Part shown: in pieces, positions 34,789-44,331 of the stretch
Position numbering within the stretch: the stretch's first letter is position 1
Layout of the letters: each line of letters opens with the position of its first letter
From: Bacteroidota bacterium
Lineage (GTDB): Bacteria > Bacteroidota > Bacteroidia > Chitinophagales > Chitinophagaceae
Reading direction: 5' to 3'
Assembly (NCBI GenBank): GCA_018266455.1
Contig: JAFEAJ010000003.1
Span: 1-64,000 of the forward strand
Length of the DNA stretch: 64,000 bases
Made by a program: the position numbers and the translations under genes
Notes under the pieces: model-generated
The model's input: the letters and a program-made list of their open reading frames with translations, nothing else
What the model was told of the DNA's origin: nothing
Databases searched by the model: none

Positions 34789-36138
34789 TTATTTGAACAG
34801 CCTGAAAATATCTAACCCCAGCGCATAAACCATTACGCTTAATAATAAGACCATTCCGGCCATTTGGGCGTACTCAATAAATTTATCGCCAGGTTTTCTT
34901 CCGGTAATCATTTCGATCAGCACAAACAGGGCATGGCCACCATCCAGCGCAGGAATGGGCAGGATATTCAGCAAGCTTAATATCAACGAAAAAAAGGCAG
35001 TGAGCCCCCAAAAGCTTTGCCAATCCCATACCGGCGCAAACAGTTTCCCAAAGCTGATCACGCTGCCCAATGATTCATTGGTGTTTACCTTTCCACTGAA
35101 AATCAATTTCAATTGCAGCCAATACGATTCCAGGGTTTCCTTGCTTTTTTTCAGGCCTGCCGGAATGGACTGCGCAAAATTGTAGCTGATGTTTTTTACT
35201 TCATAACCTGAGTCTTTTGGAGCAACCGGGTATATCCCCAACACACCAGTCGCGAGGCTGGCTGTTTTTTGAAGGGTATCTTTTCCGCGCATTACAACAA
35301 GCGACACTTGTTTCCCGATGTTCTTTTTTATCTCTGTCCTGAAGCCGCTGTAAAATGGAACAGGAATGCCATTTACTGATAATATCTTATCTCCTTTCAT
35401 CAACCCTGCTGAATCTGCGGCTGTGCCTTTGACAATGGAGTCCAACCCTTCAAAAGGAAACCGGACATTGATGAACCCGATGTCTTTATGGCTAATCACC
35501 GTTCGTGCAAAATTGACGGGGATGTTTATACTTACCTTCTGCCCGTCTCGTTCTACTTCCATTGTTTTTGCGCCGTGCAGGATGACATATAATGGGATAG
35601 ACTTGAATTTTTCAATGTACTTACCATCAACATTCAATACCTGGTCCCCATCTTTCAGGCCGATGCTTTGGGCAATGGAATCGGTGGCAATACCATATTT
35701 CAGTTTGCCTGTGGGAATGTAAGAATCTCCCCAGTGCCAGGCCATTAAAGCGTAGATCAGGAAGCCCAGCATCAGGTTCACCATCACCCCTGCTACCATA
35801 ATGATCAGCCTCTGCCAGGCAGGCTTGCTGCGGAACTCCCAGGGCTGTGGCGGTTGTTTCATTTGTTCCTTATCCATGCTCTCATCGATCATTCCTGAAA
35901 TTTTCACATAACCACCAAACGGTATCCAGCCAATGCCGTATTCTGTTTCTCCTATTTGCCTTTTGAAAAGCGAAAACCACGGATTGAAGAAAAGATAAAA
36001 TTTCTCTACGCGGCATTTGAACCATTTTGCAGTCAGGAAATGCCCAAGCTCATGCAGCACTACGATAATTGAGATGGACAGCACGAACTGCCCGGCTTTT
36101 ATGCCCACTTCTGCCCAGTTAATTGCTAATAAGGTCAT
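34789..36138 (-). CDS. rseP: site-2 zinc metalloprotease RseP (M50)
   Basis: Inner-membrane protease that cuts transmembrane segments, typically of anti-sigma factors. It is 449 residues long. The first membrane helix carries VVLHELGHFLTAKW (HExxH near residue 28). Two PDZ-type modules occupy about residues 130-310 (GDQVLNVDGKYIEKF and GDKILSVNGIPVPF), and the C-terminal membrane part has LNILPIPALDGGHALFVLIE with the third zinc ligand Asp. It lies 61 bp downstream of dxr on the same strand, the classical bacterial dxr-rseP order. The FecR anti-sigma factor in this window is a conceivable substrate, as site-2 proteases act on FecR-type proteins elsewhere; that is inference. Confidence 0.95.
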   Translation of the reverse strand: MTLLAINWAEVGIKAGQFVLSISIIVVLHELGHFLTAKWFKCRVEKFYLFFNPWFSLFKRQIGETEYGIGWIPFGGYVKISGMIDESMDKEQMKQPPQPWEFRSKPAWQRLIIMVAGVMVNLMLGFLIYALMAWHWGDSYIPTGKLKYGIATDSIAQSIGLKDGDQVLNVDGKYIEKFKSIPLYVILHGAKTMEVERDGQKVSINIPVNFARTVISHKDIGFINVRFPFEGLDSIVKGTAADSAGLMKGDKILSVNGIPVPFYSGFRTEIKKNIGKQVSLVVMRGKDTLQKTASLATGVLGIYPVAPKDSGYEVKNISYNFAQSIPAGLKKSKETLESYWLQLKLIFSGKVNTNESLGSVISFGKLFAPVWDWQSFWGLTAFFSLILSLLNILPIPALDGGHALFVLIEMITGRKPGDKFIEYAQMAGMVLLLSVMVYALGLDIFRLFK

Positions 36139-36199
36139 AGTAAAATTTAGGATTCAAAATACGGTAATCAGGCTTGTGGCATATTACCAAATGTAAACT

Positions 36200-37357
36200 T
36201 TATAGTTTTATTAAAGAAGCGGCAAAATTACGGGCCTCGGCGTCGCTGTCAAAATATTCTTCGAGCGTAGGCTGTTCAATGTAAGGAACATGTTCCATGG
36301 CCTGCTCTATCATATCCGTCATATCGAGAAAGCCGATCCTGTTGCGCAGGAATGCGTACACTGCAATTTCATTGGCTGCATTTAACACGCAGGGCAGGTT
36401 GCCCCCTTTATGCAATGCCTGGGTTGCCAGGACAAGGTTCCTGAATGTTTTAATGTCGGGATCTTCAAAAGAGAGCACGTTTGGTTTTTTAAAATCATAG
36501 CGCGGGAATTTGTTGGCTATCCTGTAAGGGAATGCCAAGGCATACTGGATAGGCAATCGCATATCGGGCAGCCCCATTTGTGCTTTAATGCCGCCATCTT
36601 CAAACTGGACCATGCTGTGCAAAATGCTTTGCGGGTGAATGACTACCTGCACCTGGTCTGGTCTTAGATTGAAGAGCCATTTGGCCTCGATCATTTCCAG
36701 CCCCTTGTTCATCAGCGTGGCAGAATCAACAGAAATTTTTGCGCCCATATCCCAGTTTGGGTGCTGTAAAGCATGGTCGCGTTTTACATTCACCAGGAAG
36801 TTAGGTTTCTTCCCAAAAAAAGGCCCTCCTGAAGCAGTGAGGATAATCTTTTCAATTTTGTTCCTTGTTTCGCCAATGAGGCATTGGAATATGGCTGAAT
36901 GTTCAGAATCCACCGGGATGATCGGAACTTTGTTCTCTACCGCTTTCTTCATTACATAATCGCCAGCAACAACCAAAGTTTCTTTGTTGGCAAGCGCAAT
37001 GGCCTTTCCGTTTTCCACGGCCTGCAAAGTCGGCTTTAATCCTGCAAAGCCAACAATGGCTGCTAACATCATATCGTAACAATCCATCGCTGCTACTTCT
37101 TCCAGTGCCTGTTCGCCAATAAAAACTTTGGTGTCAGTAGTGGCCAGTGCCTGTTTTACTTTATGCCCTTTTTTTTCATTGCCTATCACCACAATATTCG
37201 GCTTGAACTTCAGCGCCTGCATTATGAGGAGGTCTTCATTGTTCTGGGCAGTCAATATTTCCGGCACAAACCTGTTCGGATGTGAAGCAATGACATCCAA
37301 AGCCTGCTTCCCGATAGACCCGGTAGAGCCAAAAATCGCAATTCTTTTAACAGGCAT
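36200..37357 (-). CDS. dxr: 1-deoxy-D-xylulose-5-phosphate reductoisomerase
   Basis: Second step of the MEP pathway to isoprenoids, making 2-C-methyl-D-erythritol 4-phosphate with NADPH. It is about 385 residues long. The NADPH motif GSTGSIGKQALDVI opens the protein. The metal and substrate motifs are ALANKETLVVAG, VDSEHSAIFQCL near residue 145, and HPNWDMGAKISVDSATLMNK near residue 200. The start is placed at MPVKRIAIFG; a second ATG four codons upstream (37369) is equally possible by sequence. It is followed by rseP after 61 bp. Its presence shows that the organism uses the MEP route. Confidence 0.96.
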   Translation of the reverse strand: MPVKRIAIFGSTGSIGKQALDVIASHPNRFVPEILTAQNNEDLLIMQALKFKPNIVVIGNEKKGHKVKQALATTDTKVFIGEQALEEVAAMDCYDMMLAAIVGFAGLKPTLQAVENGKAIALANKETLVVAGDYVMKKAVENKVPIIPVDSEHSAIFQCLIGETRNKIEKIILTASGGPFFGKKPNFLVNVKRDHALQHPNWDMGAKISVDSATLMNKGLEMIEAKWLFNLRPDQVQVVIHPQSILHSMVQFEDGGIKAQMGLPDMRLPIQYALAFPYRIANKFPRYDFKKPNVLSFEDPDIKTFRNLVLATQALHKGGNLPCVLNAANEIAVYAFLRNRIGFLDMTDMIEQAMEHVPYIEQPTLEEYFDSDAEARNFAASLIKL

Positions 37358-37560
37358 ACTATTTCCCATGCATGCAGTTTAGAAACTTAAAAATAAGGAA
37401 ATATGCTTAGCAGCAGCATTAAAAAATGTACGCTCATATCTTAAAAGTTTAATTTCACACAAAGTGGCAACGAAGAGGAAGGGGCAAATATTGATTACAG
37501 GGGATGCGTTGCGTTTTTTTCGTTCCTTTATATGCGATATTTTAATTTTATAGATAAGCC

Positions 37561-39051
37561 TTATACATATTTCGATAGTTGCTCTGCCAGCTTTCTGTCG
37601 TTGCTGAGACGGGGAACTTTGTTTTGCCCTCCCAGTTTCCCGACAGATTTCATATAATCAATGAAACCGTTTTTCCTGACCGGTGTTATTTTTAAAGGCT
37701 GTAAAATATTGCCGCTGATCAGGTCATCATAATAAATATTTTTAGTGCGCAGGTTAAAATCAACTTTTTCAGCGAAGCGCCTGATGTCTTCGGGTGAATT
37801 CTCAAATTCTATAAACCATTCGTGGTATGATTTCTCTTCATTTTGCCGGATCATGGGCGCCACGGTGAATTCTGTGATGTGCACACCTTCTTCGGTTGCA
37901 GCTTTCATCAGGCTGTATTCCACTTCTTCTCCGATCACATGTTCTCCAAATGCAGAAATAAAATGTTTCACCCGCCCGGTTACCACAATTTTAAAAGGAT
38001 TGAGGGAAATGAACTTGACCGTATCGCCAATATTATAGCCCCACAAACCCGCATTGCTGTTTATTATTAATACGTAGTTTTCACCTGTTTTTACTTCTTC
38101 GAGGCCCAATCGCAAGGGGTTTTCTTTTGTGATCTCAGCAACAGGAACGAACTCAAAAAAAAGCCCGCTATCGGTATTTAATAGCAATCCTTCTTCCTTT
38201 TGAGCGTCCTGGAATGCAAAAAAGCCTTCTGATGCGGGGTAGGTTTCGATCGTATCGATTTTTCTCCCGATGCGCTCAAATAATTTTGCTTTATAAGGCT
38301 CAAAATTTACGCCTCCGTGCACCAGCACTGAAAAATTGGGGAAAAGATCTTTAATTTTTTTCGTGCTCAATTGTTCAAGCCTGTCAAAATACATCTGCAC
38401 CCATGGCGGTATGCCACTGATCAGCGACATGTCCTGCTTCATCGTTTCGGTTACAATCTTGTCCAGCTTTGTTTCCCAATCATCAATGCAATTGGTTTCA
38501 TAGCTTGGCAGTTGGTTGGTGCGCAAATAGCTCGGGACATGGTGGTTCACGATGCCGCTTAACCGGCCTGTCGGTATCCCGCCTATTCTTTCGAGCTCCG
38601 GCGAGCCTGATAAAAAAATCATTTTGCCATCTGCAAAACTGGTATTGCCCGTTTCTGACATGTAGCAGAGCAGCGCATTGCGGGCTGTATTGATGTGATT
38701 GGGGATGGAATCTTTGGTGATCGGTATGTATTTCACGCCGCTTACTGTGCCGGATGTTTTGGCAAAATAAAGGGGTTGGCCCTTCCACAATACATTATGC
38801 TTGCCTTCTTTTATAAGTGCTATATATTTTTTGAATTGCTCATAATCGCGAACAGGCACATTTTTCTTAAAACCATCGTATGTCTTTATGCTCCCGAAAT
38901 CGTGTTCTTTGCCAAATATAGTTTTGCTGCCGGTTTTTATCAGTTCTTTAAAAATGTTCTCCTGGGTGGCAATGGCGTTGGCTGCACTTTTTCGGGTACT
39001 TTTATATATATACGCGGCAAACGGTTTCGCTAAAAAAGATTTGAATTTCAT
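37561..39051 (-). CDS. GH3-family acyl-adenylate-forming enzyme
   Basis: 496 residues. Related to plant GH3 auxin-amido synthetases of the ANL superfamily, which adenylate a carboxylic acid and conjugate it to an amine. The ATP/phosphate loop appears as YFAKTSGTVSGVKYIPIT near residue 92. Later motifs are ETYPASEGFFAFQ (adenine-binding region), GYNIGDTVKFIS, and VVTGRVKHFISAFGEHV at the hinge to the C-terminal domain. Bacteroidota commonly carry this gene with no known substrate. It is monocistronic here, on the minus strand, 191 bp before dxr. The function beyond the enzyme class is unknown. Confidence 0.88.
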   Translation of the reverse strand: MKFKSFLAKPFAAYIYKSTRKSAANAIATQENIFKELIKTGSKTIFGKEHDFGSIKTYDGFKKNVPVRDYEQFKKYIALIKEGKHNVLWKGQPLYFAKTSGTVSGVKYIPITKDSIPNHINTARNALLCYMSETGNTSFADGKMIFLSGSPELERIGGIPTGRLSGIVNHHVPSYLRTNQLPSYETNCIDDWETKLDKIVTETMKQDMSLISGIPPWVQMYFDRLEQLSTKKIKDLFPNFSVLVHGGVNFEPYKAKLFERIGRKIDTIETYPASEGFFAFQDAQKEEGLLLNTDSGLFFEFVPVAEITKENPLRLGLEEVKTGENYVLIINSNAGLWGYNIGDTVKFISLNPFKIVVTGRVKHFISAFGEHVIGEEVEYSLMKAATEEGVHITEFTVAPMIRQNEEKSYHEWFIEFENSPEDIRRFAEKVDFNLRTKNIYYDDLISGNILQPLKITPVRKNGFIDYMKSVGKLGGQNKVPRLSNDRKLAEQLSKYV

Positions 39052-39216
39052 AATGTTCCTTGCCGCAAAAATAGGGAATCTGCTTACGCCGCCGGTTCAT
39101 AAAATTTAAAAGGGCAAAGGCGCCAGCCCAAAGCAGATGTGGTTACGCAAATTTTTCTGTTTAGGTTTCTCATTTTCAGGTAATACCCTTACCTTTGCAG
39201 CCCAAATCATGAATTT

Positions 39217-39519
39217 ATGTTAGCAGTTGTAAAAATAGGCGGCCAGCAATTCACTGTAAAAAATGAACAGACTTTATATGTGCCTCGCGTTGAAGGCAAA
39301 GAAGGCGATAAAGTTGAATTTCCTGATGTATTGCTTGTTGACAATGACGGCAAGCTTTCAGCGGGCAGTGCAGTAAAAGCAACCGTAAAAGCGGAGATCC
39401 TCGGGCAAATAAAAGGCGATAAGGTTATTGCCTTTAAAATGAAAAGAAGAAAAGGTTTTAGAAAGAAACACGGGCACCGCACGCACTATACTAAAATTAA
39501 GATCGAAAGCATCGCGTAA
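39217..39519 (+). CDS. rplU: 50S ribosomal protein L21
   Basis: 100 residues, full length. It binds 23S rRNA with L20. The N-terminus MLAVVKIGGQQFTVKNEQTL and the C-terminal signature KRRKGFRKKHGHRTHYTKIK are diagnostic. It is followed by rpmA after 113 bp in the usual L21-L27 pair. Confidence 0.97.
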   Translation: MLAVVKIGGQQFTVKNEQTLYVPRVEGKEGDKVEFPDVLLVDNDGKLSAGSAVKATVKAEILGQIKGDKVIAFKMKRRKGFRKKHGHRTHYTKIKIESIA

Positions 39520-39632
39520 GCGAACCATAATTATTAAAACCAGTTCTTGCATGCATGGTATAAATGAGGAACCTGTTTTAAAACATACCTGTTCAGTTAG
39601 ATTTTTAAATATAGTTTTTAAAAAATAAAATC

Positions 39633-39899
39633 ATGGCACATAAAAAAGGTGAAGGCAGCGTGAAGAATGGCCGCGACTCGCAAAGCAAACGGTTAGGCGT
39701 AAAAATTTTTGGCGGCCAGGCTGCTGTAGCAGGAAATATTATTCTTCGCCAGCGCGGAACGGAATACCATGCAGGGAAAAATGTTGGCGTAGGAAAAGAT
39801 TTCACATTATTCGCATTATCAGACGGAGTGGTCGAATTTAAAAAAGGAAAAGGCGACAAAACTTTTGTTAGCATCAGCCCGGTAGAAGTAACTGCATAA
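39633..39899 (+). CDS. rpmA: 50S ribosomal protein L27
   Basis: 88 residues. The N-terminus reaches the peptidyl-transferase centre. [20 protein letters not shown] is the canonical start, with no cleavable N-terminal extension of the Firmicutes type, and [20 protein letters not shown] the core. It is the second gene of the rplU-rpmA pair. Confidence 0.98.
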   Translation: MAHKKGEGSVKNGRDSQSKRLGVKIFGGQAAVAGNIILRQRGTEYHAGKNVGVGKDFTLFALSDGVVEFKKGKGDKTFVSISPVEVTA

Positions 39900-39928
39900 A
39901 AAAAAATTATTAAATTTTCAAAATTTTT

Positions 39929-39959
39929 TTTGGTTGTTCCAAAGAAGTGTTTATTTTTA
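39929..39959 (+). promoter_or_regulatory. candidate Bacteroidota-type promoter for the Lys/Ala gene
   Basis: TTTG (39929-39932), a 19-nt spacer, then TATTTTTA (39952-39959), which matches TAnnTTTG at seven of eight positions. It ends 40 nt before the ATG of the small lysine-rich gene, so that gene may be transcribed separately from rpmA. Confidence 0.45.
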
Positions 39960-39999
39960 CTACCGTAATTGATTTACTAATCACTTAAATTCAAAAAAA

Positions 40000-40086
40000 A
40001 TGGCTACAGCTAAAAAAGCAGCTAAGAAAAAAGCAGCTCCTAAAAAGAAAGCAGCTAAGAAAAAAGCAGCAAAAAAGAAGAAATAG
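40000..40086 (+). CDS. 28-residue Lys/Ala-rich histone H1-like protein
   Basis: The protein consists almost only of A, K and P: MATAKKAAKKKAAPKKKAAK then KKAAKKKK and a TAG stop. The KKAA(P)KKK repeats resemble the C-terminal tail of histone H1 and bacterial H1-like proteins, so it should bind DNA or RNA non-specifically by charge. It has its own candidate promoter upstream and a strong terminator 25 bp after the stop, so it is an independent, probably well-transcribed gene. It is far shorter than known bacterial H1-like proteins (HctA type or the 55-60 residue Bacteroidota histone-like ones). Low-complexity DNA can give chance frames, but the flanking signals argue for a gene. Confidence 0.7.
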   Translation: MATAKKAAKKKAAPKKKAAKKKAAKKKK

Positions 40087-40111
40087 TTTTTTCTTGAACA
40101 GAAAATATCAC

Positions 40112-40143
40112 AGTCCCAGGTTAAAGCCTGGGACTTTTCTTTT
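40112..40143 (+). terminator. intrinsic terminator after the Lys/Ala gene
   Basis: AGTCCCAGG-TTAAAG-CCTGGGACT is a perfect 9-bp stem followed by TTTTCTTTT. It is placed 25 bp after the small gene's stop. Confidence 0.92.
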
Positions 40144-40212
40144 GTGCTTACCGAAACCTGCCATTGATGCAATACCACTAACTTGCACTTCAAAGCACGA
40201 AATTTAACAGAT

Positions 40213-41895
40213 ATGGCTGTTGACAATTATTATATAGCTGACCAGTTTTCGCTGCTGTCAAAACTGATGGACATACAAGGAGAGAATTCTTTTAAAACCA
40301 AATCGTATTCCATTGCTGCTTTTACCATTGAAAAATTGCCAAAACAGCTTGCCGATATGTCCCAACCCGAAATTTTTTCAATAAAGGGCATTGGCGATGC
40401 TACGGGAAGAAAAATCATGACTATGCTTCAAACAGGCGAATTGCCTGCGTTGAAGGAATATATAAAAAAGACTCCGCCCGGTGTGATTGAAATGCTGAAT
40501 ATAAAAGGCCTTGGGCCAAAAAAAATCGCAACGGTCTGGAAAGAAATGGAAATTGAATCCATAGGCGAGCTGTTGTATGCGTGCAATGAAAACAGGCTAT
40601 TGCTGTACAAAGGCTTTGGAGAGAAAACGCAGAACAATGTGCGGGAAAGCATCGAATTTTACTTAAAAAGCATAGGCAGTTATTTGTATGCTGAAGCCGA
40701 ATCGTTTGCCGCATCGATAGACAAAAAACTGAAAGAAAACTTTGCTGATGAAAAGTTTGAGCTGACCGGGGAATATAAGAGACAACTGGAAATCATTAAC
40801 CAACTGGAATGGGTTACAACGATTGATGGCAACACATTGAAAACCTTCCTGGAAAAAGAAAATTTTAAGTTAGATGATAACAATGCTAAAACAATGGTTT
40901 TTAAAGGGAGCCAGAACATCAAACTGTTGTTTCACCTGGCTGGCGAGGCATTGTTTTATTCAACATTGTTTGAGACAAGCTGCAGTCCCGATTTTATACA
41001 AGCATGGAATGAAAAAACAAACTGGGACAACACCGCCAGTTTTTCTTCGGAAGAAAACATCTTTTCCTCGGTCAAAATTAATTTTATACCGGCTTTTGAA
41101 CGGGAAACCGCAGGCATTATTGATGATGCAAAAAAAGCTCCTTTAAGTAACGCAATAAGCCCTGGCAACATAAGATCAATGATCCACTGCCATAGTAATT
41201 GGAGCGATGGCTCTGGCACCATTGAAGAAATGGCAAAGGCATGCATTGAAAAAAAATATGAATATTTAGTGATCAGCGACCATAGCAAAAGCGCCTTTTA
41301 TGCGAACGGGCTAACTGAAGAGCGTGTTAAAGAACAACACCGCTATGTTGATGAACTGAACCAGAAACTCACCCCGTTCAAAATTTTCAAAAGCATTGAA
41401 TGTGATATACTCAATGACGGCAACCTCGATTATTCAGACAATGTGCTTTCCACCTTTGATTTGGTCATTGCGTCTGTCCATTCGAATTTGAAAATGACAG
41501 AAGAAAAAGCCATGATGCGCCTGGTGAGGGCAATTGAGAACCCGCATACCACAATACTTGGGCACATGACAGGGAGGTTGTTGCTGAGCCGTCCGGGTTA
41601 TCCGGTAAACCATGAAAAGGTCATTGATGCATGTGCAGCCAATAGGGTAGTGATTGAGCTAAATGCTCACCCCCGCAGGCTTGATATCGACTGGCGGTGG
41701 ATCAGGCAAGCTTTGAAAAAAAATGTGCTTATTTCCATTGACCCCGATGCCCATTCCATCGAAGGGTATAATGATGTGCGGTATGGAGTGCTCGCAGCTC
41801 AGAAAGCCGGGCTGACTAAAGAAAGAAACTTGAGCAGCTTCGGCCTGAATGAATTTGAAGAATTTTTAAAACAGAAAAAAACATTCGCAAATTAA
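40213..41895 (+). CDS. PolX-type protein with PHP domain; polymerase centre looks lost
   Basis: 560 residues from MAVDNYYIADQF. Domain order matches bacterial family X DNA polymerase/3'-5' exonuclease: an N-terminal 8-kDa-type helical domain with helix-hairpin-helix motifs (IKGIGDATGRKI near residue 58 and IKGLGPKKIATVW near 97), a nucleotidyltransferase-like middle (150-310), and a C-terminal PHP phosphoesterase from about residue 325 (MIHCHSNWSDGSGT, VISDHSKS, SIDPDAHS). In active PolX the middle has a GS...RRGKE...DIDLL motif. Here the matching place reads LTGEYKRQLEIINQLEWV, so the catalytic Ser and both Asp are missing. Nuclease activity should remain while polymerase activity is doubtful. 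An upstream in-frame ATG at 40183 is less likely as start. Confidence 0.88.
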   Translation: MAVDNYYIADQFSLLSKLMDIQGENSFKTKSYSIAAFTIEKLPKQLADMSQPEIFSIKGIGDATGRKIMTMLQTGELPALKEYIKKTPPGVIEMLNIKGLGPKKIATVWKEMEIESIGELLYACNENRLLLYKGFGEKTQNNVRESIEFYLKSIGSYLYAEAESFAASIDKKLKENFADEKFELTGEYKRQLEIINQLEWVTTIDGNTLKTFLEKENFKLDDNNAKTMVFKGSQNIKLLFHLAGEALFYSTLFETSCSPDFIQAWNEKTNWDNTASFSSEENIFSSVKINFIPAFERETAGIIDDAKKAPLSNAISPGNIRSMIHCHSNWSDGSGTIEEMAKACIEKKYEYLVISDHSKSAFYANGLTEERVKEQHRYVDELNQKLTPFKIFKSIECDILNDGNLDYSDNVLSTFDLVIASVHSNLKMTEEKAMMRLVRAIENPHTTILGHMTGRLLLSRPGYPVNHEKVIDACAANRVVIELNAHPRRLDIDWRWIRQALKKNVLISIDPDAHSIEGYNDVRYGVLAAQKAGLTKERNLSSFGLNEFEEFLKQKKTFAN

Positions 41896-42029
41896 AATAT
41901 TTCAATGGCAGAACGAGAATGGTACTGGCTGTCTTTGCCGGTCCCGAGGCAACTGGAATGAAGAATTGCATGTCGTTGGGGCTTTATCGGGTCCTCGCTT
42001 TTTATGTTCCTGCCCTTCGAGCCTTAAAA

Positions 42030-42866
42030 TCAATAATTGTATTGGTACCCGATTTTTCCGAGCAATTCTTTTAGCTTGTTATAACAGGTTTCCTGTGACC
42101 TGAGCCCATTGTCATGATATTCGTATAGCCATTTTTGATAATCACTGCTTCCGGGAACGACATATAACATGGAACTTAACCGGTCATTGCTATTATAAGC
42201 AAACATATATTCGGGAAGCAAGCGCTTTGCCGCATCATTATAACGAACAACATCGGTAAGCCTGTTACGGTCATCGTAGTAATAATAAACAACAGGAAGC
42301 GCATTGTTGTTGCGCACCGGGCGTTCTTCCACAACATTGCCTTTTTCATCTTGCACTAAACTGATAAAAGTGGTATCGGTGCCGTTTTTGACCTTGATCA
42401 TGCTGACAGGCTTGCTATCCGCGTTGTATTTCCAGGAATGTTCTTCCATATCTTTCGTTCCGCTGAACGTTTCGGTCGAAGTGTTGGTAATAGACAGTAC
42501 ATTTCCGGCCTGGTCATATATATATGCAGTTGTGCTGAGGTAATTTTTTCCTGTATCTACCGTTTTTTCCAGCAACCCATTTGTGCTGTAAAAGGAAGTA
42601 AGGAAGGTTTCTTTAGAGAAATTGGCTTTTGTGTAGGTGGTCATTTTTGAAAAGTCCCTCGATATGTTTTGCCTGCACTCAAAGCCCTCTGTTGGCCTGT
42701 CATCCTTTTCAAAACTGGAAATGATTACGGAACGTACCTTATTGCTTTTGTACAATGCCCATTTTTGGTTGGCCTGTTGTGTGGCAACAATATCCTGGTA
42801 ATAATATTGGGAGAAAGAAATTTTCACATAAAACAATAAAAAGACAAAGACTGATAATCGTTTCAT
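42030..42866 (-). CDS. secreted protein with YD/RHS-like beta repeats
   Basis: 278 residues from MKRLSVFVFLLFYVKISFSQ, a clear signal peptide; a frame extension upstream was rejected because it lacks one. The body has short repeats of the form Y-x-Y-D-x-x-x-[NG] plus a following strand (AYIYDQAGNVLSITNTS, YYYDDRNRLTDVVRYND, FAYNSNDRLSSMLYV), resembling YD/RHS wall-type repeats. No toxin domain or immunity gene follows, so it is not a polymorphic-toxin RHS. The function is unknown; it may be a cell-surface or periplasmic structural protein. Confidence 0.65.
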   Translation of the reverse strand: MKRLSVFVFLLFYVKISFSQYYYQDIVATQQANQKWALYKSNKVRSVIISSFEKDDRPTEGFECRQNISRDFSKMTTYTKANFSKETFLTSFYSTNGLLEKTVDTGKNYLSTTAYIYDQAGNVLSITNTSTETFSGTKDMEEHSWKYNADSKPVSMIKVKNGTDTTFISLVQDEKGNVVEERPVRNNNALPVVYYYYDDRNRLTDVVRYNDAAKRLLPEYMFAYNSNDRLSSMLYVVPGSSDYQKWLYEYHDNGLRSQETCYNKLKELLGKIGYQYNY

Positions 42867-43062
42867 TTTGTTTTTTTGATTTGGCAAAAATAAACGCTCA
42901 GGTAAGAACGGAAAAATTAACCATTTAATGTGCTGACGGTTTAAGTATATTAAAGCTAAAACGAGTTCAAAAAGCATCTGGCGCTTCACCTGGTGAGCTG
43001 TGTATTATAAACATCCCAGCCGGTTAACGATATCCCTGATGTTCCTTATTTTTAGCTAAAAT

Positions 43063-44322
43063 TTGCCTTTGTCGCATTTAGAAGAAAGAAAAGAAAAAAC
43101 CTGCCTCAATTGCGGAGCCGGGCTTTACGGCCGCTATTGTCATCAATGTGGGCAGGAAAATCTTGAGCCGAAAGAAAGCGTTTGGCACTTGGTAGACCAT
43201 TTTTTCCGTGACATCACCCATTTTGACGGGAAATTTTTCAGCACCGTAAAATACCTCCTCGCAAAACCAGGTTTTCTTTCATTGGAATATATGAAAGGCA
43301 GGCGAGCCAGTTACCTGAACCCGATAAGGATGTACGTGTTCACTTCGGCGTTTTTTTTCCTGATTTTTTTCTCATTTGCGAATACTGATAAAATTATGGT
43401 CATGGACAAAATGCCAGAAACCACGAAAGAAGGCGTTTCGGACTGGCTGGCACAAAAGGCGAAACTTGAAAAGCGGCTGGAGAAAGCAAAGGCTGAAAAA
43501 GAGGAAGACAGCACTGAAATAAAAGTTAATATTGCTATTGCCGAACAGAAAATTGCAGCTGCAAAAAAAATTTATGGGGATACCAACACCAGGAAATTTA
43601 GCGTGGCTGAAGTGGCATTGTTACTGGCCCGCATTAAAATAGATACCCTAAAAAACATTCCCGGCAAGCCTGCAGAAGTTGTGGGCACCACCAACAATGA
43701 ATTGCCAGGGCAAGATTCGGCACACCAGGAAAACGATATCGGTTTTTTCGATTCCCGTGCGCAGGAGTATAGCTCAGTTGCAGCTTATGATTCTGCACAA
43801 CAAAAGCTTTTTCCCGGAAAAAGAGATGGGTGGTTTAAGCAGCAAGTCATCAGGAAAATGATTGAAGTAAATAATGAATTCAAAAAAGACAAACGCGGTT
43901 TTTTTGAGCAGTTGCGCGAAAAATTTATTCATTCATTCCCAAAAATATTATTTATATCCCTGCCTTTTTTCGCCCTCATTTTAAAGCTGGTTTATGCCAG
44001 GAGAAAACAGTTTTATTATACCAGTCATGGCATATTCGCCATACATCTTTATTGCGCCGCTTTTATCCTGCAGCTGATCATGATTTTGCTGGGCAGGTTC
44101 CAGGATGTCGCGCAATGGAAATGGCTGGATGTAATTGTTTCCATAATTGATTTTGCCATTTGGGCTTACCTGTTTGTGTATTTATACAAGGCCATGAGAA
44201 AGTTTTATGGGCAGGGGCGCTTTAAAACGATGGTGAAGTACCTAATCATTAATTTGCTTGCCATTATCATGAATTCCATTCTTCTTGGGATATTTGTGCT
44301 GATTTCGGCAATTTCTATCTAA
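43063..44322 (+). CDS. DUF3667 membrane protein with zinc ribbon
   Basis: 419 residues, starting at a TTG because no ATG precedes the zinc ribbon. The N-terminus has two Cys pairs, CLNCG and CHQCGQ, a zinc ribbon. The DUF3667 region follows (WHLVDHFFRDITHFDGKFFSTV, then KGRRASYLNPIRMYVFTSAFFF). About four membrane segments are predicted (115-135, 305-325, 340-360, 390-415). A charged coiled region (LEKRLEKAKAEKEEDSTEIK) lies near residue 140, between spans one and two. The function is unknown. It starts a plus-strand run with mazG 9 bp behind. Confidence 0.85.
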   Translation: MPLSHLEERKEKTCLNCGAGLYGRYCHQCGQENLEPKESVWHLVDHFFRDITHFDGKFFSTVKYLLAKPGFLSLEYMKGRRASYLNPIRMYVFTSAFFFLIFFSFANTDKIMVMDKMPETTKEGVSDWLAQKAKLEKRLEKAKAEKEEDSTEIKVNIAIAEQKIAAAKKIYGDTNTRKFSVAEVALLLARIKIDTLKNIPGKPAEVVGTTNNELPGQDSAHQENDIGFFDSRAQEYSSVAAYDSAQQKLFPGKRDGWFKQQVIRKMIEVNNEFKKDKRGFFEQLREKFIHSFPKILFISLPFFALILKLVYARRKQFYYTSHGIFAIHLYCAAFILQLIMILLGRFQDVAQWKWLDVIVSIIDFAIWAYLFVYLYKAMRKFYGQGRFKTMVKYLIINLLAIIMNSILLGIFVLISAISI

Positions 44323-44331
44323 TATTTTTTT

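Noticed and set aside
42030..42866. Polymorphic RHS toxin
   Set aside because: Only short YD-like repeats, no C-terminal toxin domain, no immunity gene, and small size.
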